Source: JAUMWX01 sp023394215 (GTDB taxonomy: Bacteria > Bacillota > Clostridia > Tissierellales > Peptoniphilaceae). Taken from it: DNA of 64,000 bases. The stretch lies in NCBI GenBank assembly GCA_050313995.1, contig JBNPMM010000005.1; one strand, written 5' to 3'. Made by a program: the position numbers and the translations under genes. Within the stretch, counting starts at the first letter, position 1. Each line of letters begins with the position of its first letter. Shown here in pieces: positions 51,793 through 60,407 of the stretch. The notes beneath the pieces are model-generated. The model did not search any database. It was not told the DNA's origin and saw nothing but the letters and a program-made list of their open reading frames with translations.

Positions 51793-54700
51793 CTATTTAC
51801 CCTCTTTCTTCCTCTTCTTAAGCAGGAATAAAAGCAAAGCAAGAAGAACAAGTAAAACCGCTATGCCTATTATTATAAATTTATAATCTTTATTTGATGC
51901 GGATTCACTACCTTCAATCTTGGAAGCATCTTTATTATCTACAGGCTTATTGTCCTTGTCTGAAGGAGATTTTTCATCTTCCTTCTTATCTGAACTTGCT
52001 TCAAATTTAAGCAAATACTTACCTGATTCGGATGCCTCAATCATTATTTCCCCGTCTTTTTGGGTAAATTTAACATCCCTTATTATATTACCCTTATCAT
52101 CTACCATATGAGCTGATAAAAGCTTTCTTGGGTCCTTAACCAGGCTTACCGAACCCGCTTTAAAAGAACCTCCGGAAAATACAAGTTCATATAAATCATT
52201 TCCAAGCGAAATAACCTTAACATCCGTTTTAGTATCCTCTTTTGAAGATGTCCTATCGACAGATCCTGATGAAATTGTATCATTAACCCTTACTTCTACT
52301 TTAGGAGTTTCCGGATTAAGCGGTTTATTAACATCTACAAAAACCTTGTCATATACAAGTTGGAATGTTCCCAAAGCTTCAACTTCAACAACAGCCTCGT
52401 TTCCGCTTACTTGAGGATTTAATTTTACCCTTTCTCCATCTTCCTTAACTAAGTAAAGTCCCTTATATTGCTTTTTATTTATAGGAAGTTTCACCTTAAC
52501 CTTACCCCTCAAAGGACTTGTAAGGCTAAGCTTGAATGAATCTATCACTTCGCTGTCATTTTCTTCTTCTTTTATTTCAACCCTTAACTTGGCCTCTTTA
52601 TCAAGCTCTTTTTCAGTCGCTGAAACTACTACGCCTTCAGCTGAAAGTGATACAGGGTTACTTGCTGAAAGTACAAAATTTACATCAAAAATCTTTTCAG
52701 ATTTATCAGGATAAGTTACCTTTACATGCAACTTATGACTTCCTGCAGGTAGTTTGCTCACATCTTCTACAAATTCCACAAGATAATTTTCCGGTATATT
52801 TTCTATAACATCGGATATCGCTATACCTTCATGAACCTGTTTACTTATATTTTTCTTAAGCTCCAAATCAGGATATACAGGTTTATAGCGAACATGAATT
52901 TTAAATTCCTTAATATTTTGGTTGGCGTCAGACAAAGTAACCGTGATTATATCTCCGTCGCTTACACTTATTGTCTTTTCAAAACTTGCAGAATAAAGAT
53001 CTTTTTTACCTATCTCGCTGTTTTGAACAACTTGATCTCCATTTATATTAAGAATATAACCGAAACCTGAATCGCTTACGATACCGCTAAGGGTAACTTC
53101 CTCAGTTCCTTCTTCCACTACAAGATAAATCTTATCTCCCTTAGTTTCAAAGGTTAAATGATTGTTCCAATCTATATTTGCAAAAGTCTTGTCAAAGAAT
53201 ATCTTAACACCGCCTTCATGTACAAGCTTACTTGTATAATCTTTAGCACTTATATTTATGGTATTTATTCCCTCTTGAATTTCAACCCTTGCACTAAAGG
53301 TTCCTTGAGCAAAATTTATATCTGCCGCTTGACCATTTACATATATATCTGTCCAAGTATCATTTGTTGTACCCTTTATTGTGTAATAATATTTGCCGTC
53401 AACTTCTTCAACTGTTCCTGTCGGATTCTCATCAGTTTTGATTGCCTTGCTTCCGGCAACTACGAAGCTCTCATAGGTCAATACCAACTTCTTATCAGAA
53501 CCGAATGAAGGCGGAAGTGGTGGCGGTGGCGGAATAATAGGATCATTTGAAGGTTCTACCGCATAATCCAAGGATACCTTAGTAGAAAGTCCCTTTTGAT
53601 CCCCATTTTTCTGAGCCACTTCCAAAATATCTCCCGGCTTATGATTTGCAACCTGTATAGTAATCTTATTATCAAATACAGGGACCTCCTGTAATTCACC
53701 GTTTATATAAACCAAAAGATCGTTTGCTGCAAATATATTGTCGTTTATTGTAGCTGTAACCTTACCATTTTTGTCTGCAACTACATTTTCTATAACCGGC
53801 GGAGTATAATCCATGATTACATCGTCCAACCTTTGCTTAGCTACAACAGTTCCCTTTTCATCCAACTCTTCAACATAAGTTGTATACTTACCTTCTTTAG
53901 GAAGAAGCGTATCTATGCTCACATGTCCCGCTGTAACTTCTCCTTCTCCCACAGTTTCAAGATCTAAATCAAGAAGATTCTTATAAGTAACCCTTACCTT
54001 CTTTATATTCTTATCTACAAGCTCAAGACTCAAATTTGTCGACTGATCTTTAGCTTCAGCAACCTTGGTTTGTGAGCCGCTTATAAAACGAGCTGTTTTT
54101 GCAGCATCTACAGGTACTATACTTTCATTATAGGCACTGTCTTTAACTACAAGTTCCACTAACGAATCCCTTATTGCCGTATTAGGTACAAGTACGCTGT
54201 ATGAAGTATCAGATAATTTCTCAGCACTGTATTGTTCTCCGTCAACATCAAGTCTTGCATAATAATATGTCAATGAAGATGCGTCCTGAACGCTGAAGTT
54301 TATCCTAACTCCTCCGGCTTCCTGAGTAACACTGTCTATAGTCACCTCAGGCTTAACAGTATCGACAGATACCTTGAAATTCAAAAATTGAGGCTGAGCA
54401 CTATCTCTCAAATAAGCCTTAACTTGGTATGTGTATACGCCGTCTTCAGCAGGAACAAATTCCCCCGTTTTAGGATTATATATGGAGCCGTTCCACATAG
54501 CTCCCAAATAAGCCGGAACTATAAACTGTTCTTTAGCCTTAATATTTGCCAAATATTGCTTAACAAAAGTTTTCTTCCTATTACTTTCGTTGAATAAAAC
54601 ACGAACAACATTTCCGTCCTTGTCCAAAATGCTGAATTCAAGCTTATATACATTTCTAAACATAGGAAATTGAGGCATAATTAAATCGGCTGCAGTATCC

Positions 54701-57084
54701 CCATTAGGAGAAATAGCCGTATTTTCATATGAATACTTGGTTCCTCCCGGAGAATTCATGCTTATACCTGCAGGCACAACTACCTCTCCCAACTGAGTAA
54801 GAAGTCTTGTGTTTCCATAAAATATATCGGAACCTTTTTGAGCTTCCTGAGAATCAATATCCTCAAAAATACTTTCACCATCCCAATTTCCGGCATATCC
54901 CATATAAGCAAAAGTCAAGGAAGGTTGATTACTGTTTGTACTTACAAATTTTATGAAACCTTCAACAAACTGATCACTTACAGAGCTTGCATCAAGAGTA
55001 AATTTAAGGCTCTTGCTCTCTCTCGGACCTAAAGTGATTTTACTTGCACTCGCCTGTATAGTAGCCGTAGAATCATTTTCAGTAATTATATAAATAGGAT
55101 ATCCCTGTGCATTTACAGTTCCTGAATCTTTAGTTGTAGTTGTTTGAACTTTACCCGGATTAACATCAAAAGTAAAACTTTCATCGGAATAGTTTGTAAG
55201 CACTGCATCAAAAGTTTTTACTCCCGTAAAATCTCTTAATTCTCCAACCGATTCTCCATCCCTACTTTCATAGGTTACAAGGACACGGTTTTTAATAGCA
55301 TCATCTACCTGAATCAACCCTGCCCCCTGTCTTCTCGGTGTGTATGCTATGCCTTCCGGAGACATAATTACGGAAGTAGTATTTATCAAAGTTTGTTTAA
55401 CAAATTTTGCATAATTATTAATTCCTGATAAATCCTTCTTCAACTGTGATAAAACAATGGCTGCCGCTCCCGAAACATGAGGTGTTGCCATAGATGTCCC
55501 TGACTTATATTCATATTTATCATCATTTACCGTAGAATATATATTTCCTCCGACAGAAGAAATTTCAGGTTTAAAATCAAGTGTATTGGTAGTTCCCCAT
55601 GAAGTGAAACTGCTCATATTGTTATGTTCCGGATTTTCAAAATATGATTTTTCAGGGCTAAGCATAATATTAATATTAGGGTTACTCTTAAGCAAATTCA
55701 CAAGCTCTTCCCCCTTATCCTTAGGTATAAGGGTAGTAAGAATCTTGCTGGCCCCTGTTAAATCCATATTCAAATTTCCGGTCTGGTTATTAAAAACTAT
55801 AACGGCCTTTGCACCCCTGTCATAAGCGTTGTTGACTTTTTTTACAAAGGTAATTTCCCCCCTTTGAACCAAAACAACCTTATTCGTAACATCTTTATCC
55901 TTATAATCTTCATCACGACCGTATTCTACATAAACCAAAGGATACTTATTTCCGTCAACATCCCCTTGGTCGGGAGTAAATGGAAATTTTTTAAGTTCCT
56001 TATCTTGATCATAAAGTGTGGCAACATTTTGAATCAAGGCACTGTTTTCATAAGAAGCTACTGACAAGGCTCCATCAGATGTGGCAGGTCCGCCAACTAA
56101 GCCGATATCATTCATAGTTCTGCCAAGGCTGTTTTTCATCACGGGATTTCCGTCATCTTCCGTAACGGCTGTTGCATCATTTCCGGCAGCTACTACCACT
56201 AAAATACCTTTTTCTTCTGCGTAATTGATTGCCTTTTGTACCGGATCGTCCTTATCAACAAATCCGTTTGCAGAACCCAAAGACATATTAATGACATCAG
56301 CCTTTAACTCAACAGACTTTTCTATGGCAGCTATGATATCATCATCATAAGCCGAGCCTATATTTGGATTGTTTGTAAATACCTTCATGGCCAAAATCTG
56401 TGCTTGCGGGGCAACCCCTTCAACACTTGATGAAGGATTATTTTCATCATATGTACCCGATGCAGCGGCTATACCGGCAACATGGATACCGTGCTCTGAT
56501 TTTCCCGGCAAATCCTTAAAATTATAAGAATTATCGGCAAAATTAAATCCATAAGGAACCTTGATATTAAAATCACTTGATTCCTTAAATACAGGCAACT
56601 TCGCATTTTGAGGATTCTTAAGTGTTGACATATCCTTATGGTGAGAATCAACCCCGCTATCTATAATGGATATTACCATTCCCTCGCCTTCATTGCCATA
56701 ATTTTTGCTTGCCTTCAAAGCTTGAGTTAGCTGCTTACTCTTAGCAGTTGCCCTCTCATAAGACTTGGCACGAGTTACCCTCTTAACTCCCGGTATTTGT
56801 GCCAATCTGCCTACAAACTTACTTGGAATTGTCAGGGAAAAACCGTTAAATGATGCCGTAAAACTTCTCCTGAATTCAGTATCTTGTAATTGCATTATCT
56901 TATTTAAGACACTTTGCCTGTCCGCCTTGGAATCCAATTCCACAAGAACACGAACAAGCTCCTCATTTTCACCAACAATTTGATGATTTGCAATAAATTG
57001 ATCTTCTAAGCTGGCATAAATTGTCGATTGAAAAGACAATAAAAACACCAAAAGCAGAAGACCTAACCTTTTTATTTTTTTCAT
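51793..57084 (-). CDS. Cell-surface S8 subtilase (lactocepin/C5a-peptidase type)
   Basis: This 1763-residue protein has a signal peptide (1-24) and an I9-type propeptide (about 40-108). The subtilase domain has Asp142 (IDSGVD), His198 (EHGIHVAG) and Ser531 (GTSMATPHVSG). A PA domain is inserted at about 365-460 (VLVQRGEITF). Fn3-like and Ig-like beta domains follow, then a proline-rich linker (PPPPPLPP near 1190) and cadherin/Rib-like repeats. The tail is an acidic Ser/Lys/Asp stalk and one membrane helix at about 1736-1755, followed by KKRKKEGK. No LPxTG precedes that helix, so sortase anchoring is unlikely. Family members degrade host proteins or supply peptides. AGGAGG precedes ATG 57084. 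A TGTATAAT box (57105-57110) lies upstream. Confidence 0.93.
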   Translation of the reverse strand: MKKIKRLGLLLLVFLLSFQSTIYASLEDQFIANHQIVGENEELVRVLVELDSKADRQSVLNKIMQLQDTEFRRSFTASFNGFSLTIPSKFVGRLAQIPGVKRVTRAKSYERATAKSKQLTQALKASKNYGNEGEGMVISIIDSGVDSHHKDMSTLKNPQNAKLPVFKESSDFNIKVPYGFNFADNSYNFKDLPGKSEHGIHVAGIAAASGTYDENNPSSSVEGVAPQAQILAMKVFTNNPNIGSAYDDDIIAAIEKSVELKADVINMSLGSANGFVDKDDPVQKAINYAEEKGILVVVAAGNDATAVTEDDGNPVMKNSLGRTMNDIGLVGGPATSDGALSVASYENSALIQNVATLYDQDKELKKFPFTPDQGDVDGNKYPLVYVEYGRDEDYKDKDVTNKVVLVQRGEITFVKKVNNAYDRGAKAVIVFNNQTGNLNMDLTGASKILTTLIPKDKGEELVNLLKSNPNINIMLSPEKSYFENPEHNNMSSFTSWGTTNTLDFKPEISSVGGNIYSTVNDDKYEYKSGTSMATPHVSGAAAIVLSQLKKDLSGINNYAKFVKQTLINTTSVIMSPEGIAYTPRRQGAGLIQVDDAIKNRVLVTYESRDGESVGELRDFTGVKTFDAVLTNYSDESFTFDVNPGKVQTTTTKDSGTVNAQGYPIYIITENDSTATIQASASKITLGPRESKSLKFTLDASSVSDQFVEGFIKFVSTNSNQPSLTFAYMGYAGNWDGESIFEDIDSQEAQKGSDIFYGNTRLLTQLGEVVVPAGISMNSPGGTKYSYENTAISPNGDTAADLIMPQFPMFRNVYKLEFSILDKDGNVVRVLFNESNRKKTFVKQYLANIKAKEQFIVPAYLGAMWNGSIYNPKTGEFVPAEDGVYTYQVKAYLRDSAQPQFLNFKVSVDTVKPEVTIDSVTQEAGGVRINFSVQDASSLTYYYARLDVDGEQYSAEKLSDTSYSVLVPNTAIRDSLVELVVKDSAYNESIVPVDAAKTARFISGSQTKVAEAKDQSTNLSLELVDKNIKKVRVTYKNLLDLDLETVGEGEVTAGHVSIDTLLPKEGKYTTYVEELDEKGTVVAKQRLDDVIMDYTPPVIENVVADKNGKVTATINDNIFAANDLLVYINGELQEVPVFDNKITIQVANHKPGDILEVAQKNGDQKGLSTKVSLDYAVEPSNDPIIPPPPPLPPSFGSDKKLVLTYESFVVAGSKAIKTDENPTGTVEEVDGKYYYTIKGTTNDTWTDIYVNGQAADINFAQGTFSARVEIQEGINTINISAKDYTSKLVHEGGVKIFFDKTFANIDWNNHLTFETKGDKIYLVVEEGTEEVTLSGIVSDSGFGYILNINGDQVVQNSEIGKKDLYSASFEKTISVSDGDIITVTLSDANQNIKEFKIHVRYKPVYPDLELKKNISKQVHEGIAISDVIENIPENYLVEFVEDVSKLPAGSHKLHVKVTYPDKSEKIFDVNFVLSASNPVSLSAEGVVVSATEKELDKEAKLRVEIKEEENDSEVIDSFKLSLTSPLRGKVKVKLPINKKQYKGLYLVKEDGERVKLNPQVSGNEAVVEVEALGTFQLVYDKVFVDVNKPLNPETPKVEVRVNDTISSGSVDRTSSKEDTKTDVKVISLGNDLYELVFSGGSFKAGSVSLVKDPRKLLSAHMVDDKGNIIRDVKFTQKDGEIMIEASESGKYLLKFEASSDKKEDEKSPSDKDNKPVDNKDASKIEGSESASNKDYKFIIIGIAVLLVLLALLLFLLKKRKKEGK

Positions 57085-57242
57085 CTCTACCTCCTTGATA
57101 ATTAATTATACATTTTTTATATTAAAAAATCACTAATTTTGTGCTATTTTTATCATATTTTTAAATCTTTTGTTACATTTTAACAATAAATTTATCTTTC
57201 ACAGCTTAATTTATAAAAAACAATTCTATTTCAAAAAAAAAT

Positions 57243-57271
57243 TTGACATATCCCCTACCCTTATGTATAAT
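57243..57271 (+). promoter_or_regulatory. Consensus promoter of tRNA-Lys
   Basis: TTGACA (57243-57248) and TATAAT (57266-57271), both perfect, are 17 bp apart and end 15 bp before the tRNA. Confidence 0.9.
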
Positions 57272-57286
57272 ATTATTTGTTCGTAA

Positions 57287-57362
57287 GTCTAATTAGCTCA
57301 GCTGGTAGAGCAACTGACTCTTAATCAGTGGGTCCAGGGTTCGAGTCCCTGATTGGACACCA
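57287..57362 (+). tRNA. tRNA-Lys (CTT)
   Basis: Acceptor GTCTAAT with ATTGGAC, D arm AGCTCAGCTGGTAGAGC, anticodon loop ACTCTTAA giving CTT, T loop GGGTTCGAGTCCC, and encoded CCA. It is a single-gene unit with its own promoter and terminator. Confidence 0.95.
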
Positions 57363-57367
57363 TAAAC

Positions 57368-57410
57368 AAAAGGCTTGAAATACACAAATCGTGTAATTCA
57401 AGCCTTTTTC
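57368..57410 (+). terminator. Terminator of tRNA-Lys
   Basis: AAAAGGCTTGAA (57368-57379) pairs with TTCAAGCCTTTT (57397-57408), with inner ACAC/GTGT and a T-rich tail. Confidence 0.9.
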
Positions 57411-57712
57411 TTATATTTTTTATCTTGTCCTATATAACCTAAAATATACTACTGAGGCTACTTTATAAATGCCTTATCTTTTAAAATATTGACACTCTTA
57501 GTTATCTCTTATCAGGATAGCTTACCTTAACCTTCTCCTCTTGGCTTCTTTATATCTACCTATTAATTTTCCTTTATCCTTCATCTATAACCTCATGTAA
57601 TCTTCCACGCAAAAAAGCGACCTCCCTTTGTGTGGCTGTCGCTTTCCTAAGTATAATTATATTTACGATTTAAGGTGCTATCAAGTACCAACAGGTACTA
57701 CTAAGGACCATT
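57411..57712. other. Gene-poor stretch with short vestiges
   Basis: No full gene is seen. On the minus strand a 20-codon basic frame (MKDKGKLIGRYKEAKRRRLR, near 57580-57518) follows a GAGG. It could be a vestige of a mobile element. The stretch also holds the terminator at 57614-57645 and a small AGTACC/GGTACT palindrome near 57690. Confidence 0.4.
57614..57645 (-). terminator. Terminator of the 65-residue protein gene
   Basis: AAAGCGAC (57614-57621) pairs perfectly with GTCGCTTT (57638-57645). The minus-strand tail is TTTTTT. Confidence 0.75.
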
Positions 57713-57910
57713 TTATATTTCTCTTAGCTGCCTTTCTCTATCCTTTATTACTTTCTTAAAATCTTCTAAATCTTCTAATGTAGAATACTCTTTTATATAC
57801 CTTAGTCCACCCGCTCTATAACTTCTAATAGTTTTATACTGTCTATTCTTTTTATCCCATTTGTCGGATGCTTTTCTTTGTGCCTCTGATGTTTTTATTT
57901 CTTTGTCCAT
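57713..57910 (-). CDS. Small basic protein, mobile-element type
   Basis: This 65-residue, highly charged protein has the KTSEAQRKASDKWDKKNR opening and DLEDFKKVIKDRERQL end of a small protein often seen on phages and conjugative elements of Firmicutes (from memory). Its function is unknown, and the size and charge would suit a DNA-binding or regulatory protein. AGGAGG precedes ATG 57910 and a perfect terminator follows, so it looks intact. Surrounding vestiges suggest it is left over from an integrated element. Confidence 0.65.
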   Translation of the reverse strand: MDKEIKTSEAQRKASDKWDKKNRQYKTIRSYRAGGLRYIKEYSTLEDLEDFKKVIKDRERQLREI

Positions 57911-57980
57911 TAGTTCCTCCTAAAATTTACATACAAGCTATAAAGTATGTCCTACATATTTCCCCTATGTGAAATAGCAG

Positions 57981-58200
57981 CTATGATGCATTTAATTTTC
58001 TATACTCAACCGGACTTAAATATCCAAGTTTTGCCTTTATTCTATCTTCGTTATAGCATTTTCTCAAACGATTAAAAGACCCCTATATAAACAGTGCCAT
58101 AACAACTCCGAAGCTGTTTCCTGCGAAATCTCCATCTCTTAAGTTAGAAACTTTACTAATCTTATGAATTTCCACCGCTTTATCATCCGAATAATCTTTC
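57981..58200 (-). pseudogene. IS3-family transposase remnant
   Basis: Reading the minus strand, one frame gives EIHKISKVSNLRDGDFAGNS (compare ISQSMSRKGxCxDNS in IS3 transposases). A stop follows, then CYNEDRIKAKLGYLSPVEYR, the classic C-terminus YNxxRIKxKLxxLSPVxYR, ending at TAG 57981-57983. The conserved ESFF/LK stretch between them is lost and the N-terminal two thirds are absent. No terminal repeats are visible. Confidence 0.6.
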
Positions 58201-58289
58201 GAAACAAACAATTAGCAAATAAATTATGTTTTAGCAACTTTAAATTAGCCTTATAATACCTATTCCTAAGGGATCGAGCAAAATTTATT

Positions 58290-58682
58290 TTAATATTTTT
58301 TTTCATAATATCTGTTGATAAAAAACATAATTAACGGAGAAGCTCCAACTGAAATTGTTAAAAGAGCTGCCGGCAAATATGCTTTTACCGAAATACAAAT
58401 GACAGCAATCATTCCCATTAAAAGCATAAGTATAAAGGCCATCATTGCATTTGTCTTATCTCTTATCTTTTCATTTCTTTCATCATTTACACTGATTTTG
58501 TAATTATAGTCTTTCTCCATCATTTTATGGTGCATAATTTTTACATGTGAAACAGATACACTAATACCAAAAACAAAAGTCAGTGCAATTTTAACGGCTT
58601 CATTCGGCTTAAGAGTAAACACCAGAATCAAGCTGAAAATTCCTATTAAATATCCTAAATACCATATTTTATTATTTTTCAT
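58290..58682 (-). CDS. Small membrane protein paired with HTH regulator
   Basis: This 130-residue protein has four hydrophobic segments: two near 8-55 and two near 85-125. A conserved-looking NDERNEKIRDKTNA loop lies between the pairs. The start is ATG 58682 behind GAGGAGG, inside the last codons of the HTH gene (11-nt overlap). A longer frame to 58778 is rejected. Pairs of a Cro/CI-type HTH protein and a four-helix membrane protein are common in Firmicutes. Their shared function is not established here. Confidence 0.75.
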   Translation of the reverse strand: MKNNKIWYLGYLIGIFSLILVFTLKPNEAVKIALTFVFGISVSVSHVKIMHHKMMEKDYNYKISVNDERNEKIRDKTNAMMAFILMLLMGMIAVICISVKAYLPAALLTISVGASPLIMFFINRYYEKKY

Positions 58683-58881
58683 TTTTATCCTCCTCGTAAA
58701 TAAACACTTCTTCAATTGATAAATCAAAGAACCTTGCAATTTTGAATGCCAACATAATTGACGGATTATATCTTCCATTTTCTAAAGAACCAACCGTCTG
58801 CCTTGATACTTCAAGAGCATTAGCAAGTTCTTCTTGTGTTATTCCTTTTTCTTTTCTAATTTCCTCAAGTCTGTTCTTCAC
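58672..58881 (-). CDS. Cro/CI-type HTH transcriptional regulator
   Basis: This 69-residue XRE-family DNA-binding protein is little more than the helix-turn-helix: EKGITQEELANALEVSRQTV (about 12-31), then SLENGRYNPSIMLAFKIA. It starts at GTG 58881 behind AGGAGGAGGTG and overlaps the membrane protein gene. Its promoter is bracketed by a 16-bp inverted repeat, so autorepression is likely. Together with the membrane partner it forms a two-gene operon. Confidence 0.88.
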   Translation of the reverse strand: MKNRLEEIRKEKGITQEELANALEVSRQTVGSLENGRYNPSIMLAFKIARFFDLSIEEVFIYEEDKNEK

Positions 58882-58898
58882 TTTACACCTCCTCCTGT

Positions 58899-58964
58899 AA
58901 CGGAAAGCTAACTTTACATATATTATAATTTCATCTTAAACAAATGTCAAGTTTACTTTCCGTT
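58899..58964 (-). promoter_or_regulatory. HTH promoter bracketed by inverted-repeat operators
   Basis: Minus-strand TTGACA (58945-58950) and TATAAT (58922-58927) are 17 bp apart. Arms AACGGAAAGCTAACTT (58899-58914) and AAGTTTACTTTCCGTT (58949-58964) are inverted copies with two mismatches, one overlapping the -35 and one just downstream of the start. This is an arrangement expected for an autorepressor. Confidence 0.8.
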
Positions 58965-58975
58965 TAAAGCTAAAA

Positions 58976-59006
58976 AAGACACTTCATCTTAAAATGAAGC
59001 GTCTTT
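58976..59006 (-). terminator. Terminator of the glutamine-amidotransferase-like gene
   Basis: AAGACACTTCAT (58976-58987) pairs with ATGAAGCGTCTT (58994-59005) with one mismatch. On the minus strand it ends in TTTTTT. It is near the HTH operator but outside it. Confidence 0.8.
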
Positions 59007-59017
59007 ATATTATTTTT

Positions 59018-59713
59018 CTATCTAATGCTATCTAAAAAAGCTTTCATTAATTGATAATATTCTTTTAAATCTGATGGATACATCTCCAAGTGCCATTGAA
59101 TACCTGCAAAAAATTGCTTATCGGGAGCGTAGATTGCTTCTATCACCCCATCCCTTGATCTTTGTCCGACTTTTAACCCGCTCGCCAAATCTTTTATAGC
59201 TTGATGATGCATGCTGTTTACATAAAAATCTTCTTCAAAAACCTTTGAAAATAGAGTATTTTCTTCATTAACCACTAAATGAGACAAGTCATAAATAAAT
59301 TTTTCGGGCGAATGCACAATATCCGTATCCATTTGACTTTTTAAATCCTGATAAAGGCTTCCACCCAAAGCTACATTCATCATTTGAAGGCCCCTGCATA
59401 TACCTAAAACCGGCTTATCTTTCTCATATAGACGCCTAATCAACTTATACTCTAAGCTGTCCCTCCTGTCTATAGGAAATCCGCATGAACTCAACTTGTC
59501 TTCACCATATAATCTCGGAGAAACATCAGCTCCGCCGGTAATTAAAAATCCATCAAATCTATCTATATACAGGTCTATAGCCTCTTCATTATCAATAAAT
59601 GGCAATAAAACCGGTATTGCTCCATTTTTTCTAATAAGGTCAAAGTATTCATGCTTTATTGTGACTAAATTTTTTTCTGCCAAATAATCAGGCGTAACAG
59701 CTATTAATTTCAT
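59018..59713 (-). CDS. Class I glutamine-amidotransferase-like gamma-glutamyl hydrolase (PuuD type)
   Basis: This 231-residue peptidase C26 family member hydrolyses gamma-glutamyl bonds. The nucleophile is Cys106 in GICRGLQ. The His208/Glu210 pair is in GIQWHLE, and ITGGADVSPRLYGE forms the oxyanion region. Natural substrates in the family include gamma-glutamyl-GABA and related compounds. The substrate here is not evident, since no putrescine genes are near. Start ATG 59713 follows GGAGG. An ATG at 59725 lies before that site. It is a single-gene unit. Confidence 0.88.
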   Translation of the reverse strand: MKLIAVTPDYLAEKNLVTIKHEYFDLIRKNGAIPVLLPFIDNEEAIDLYIDRFDGFLITGGADVSPRLYGEDKLSSCGFPIDRRDSLEYKLIRRLYEKDKPVLGICRGLQMMNVALGGSLYQDLKSQMDTDIVHSPEKFIYDLSHLVVNEENTLFSKVFEEDFYVNSMHHQAIKDLASGLKVGQRSRDGVIEAIYAPDKQFFAGIQWHLEMYPSDLKEYYQLMKAFLDSIR

Positions 59714-59845
59714 AAATCCCTCCAAATTTCCTTTTTAGAATTATAACATAATTAGTCAAGAATATGTGGACTAATTATTGCCTATTCACAAGAATCCGAC
59801 TTTCTGAAGAAATTAAAGTCTACGCCGTAAGCTTATTTAATAATA

Positions 59846-59888
59846 AAAAAATGATATTAAGCACATTTTAGGCTCAATATCATTTTTA
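59846..59888 (-). terminator. Terminator of the gltX-cysS-rlmB-rae1 operon
   Basis: AAAAATGATATT (59846-59857) pairs with AATATCATTTTT (59876-59887). On the minus strand it ends in a T-run. It overlaps the stop codon of the last gene. Confidence 0.8.
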
Positions 59889-60407
59889 TAACTTATCTTT
59901 CAAAATATCCTCAATCAAACTGAGTTTGTTCCGATCTATGGATACAATATTTTTACCGGGCCTTTTACTTCTGTTAAAGCTCTCCACTACATGAATCTTT
60001 TTATTATTATATTCCAGTAGCAACTCCTGTGACGAAAGTCTGATTGCCCCACTTCTCAATACCATGGTTTGTATTATTGAATCGGACGACGCAACTCTGA
60101 AAATTTCATTTCTTTTTGCATTAAAAACTAATTTTTCAATATAATTATCATCTGTTTCGTGCTCCTGTGTGAAAACAACAGTAATATTTTTTCTCTGTTC
60201 AACCGAACGCTTAGCACCTTTTTGCAAATAAGAATCAAAAACCAAGACTATTTCCTCATCATCCATAGATCTAAATTCGGATAAAATATCTACAAGTTTC
60301 TCTCTTGCATCATCTAAGCTTATATCTGCCAAATCTTTCAATAAATCCCATGAATTTATAACATTATAGCCATCTACCAACAAATACTTTATCTTATTTA
60401 CGTGCAT
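59886..60407 (-). CDS. NYN-domain ribonuclease, YacP/Rae1 family
   Basis: This 173-residue PIN-like NYN nuclease has the opening LLVDGYNVINSW with metal-ligand Asp, then LVFDSYLQ and ETDDNYIEKLV. Bacillus Rae1 (YacP) enters the ribosomal A site and cuts mRNA during translation. The cysS-rlmB-yacP gene order here is the same as in Bacillus and supports the assignment. Its start overlaps the rlmB end by 14 nt. Confidence 0.9.
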   Translation of the reverse strand: MHVNKIKYLLVDGYNVINSWDLLKDLADISLDDAREKLVDILSEFRSMDDEEIVLVFDSYLQKGAKRSVEQRKNITVVFTQEHETDDNYIEKLVFNAKRNEIFRVASSDSIIQTMVLRSGAIRLSSQELLLEYNNKKIHVVESFNRSKRPGKNIVSIDRNKLSLIEDILKDKL

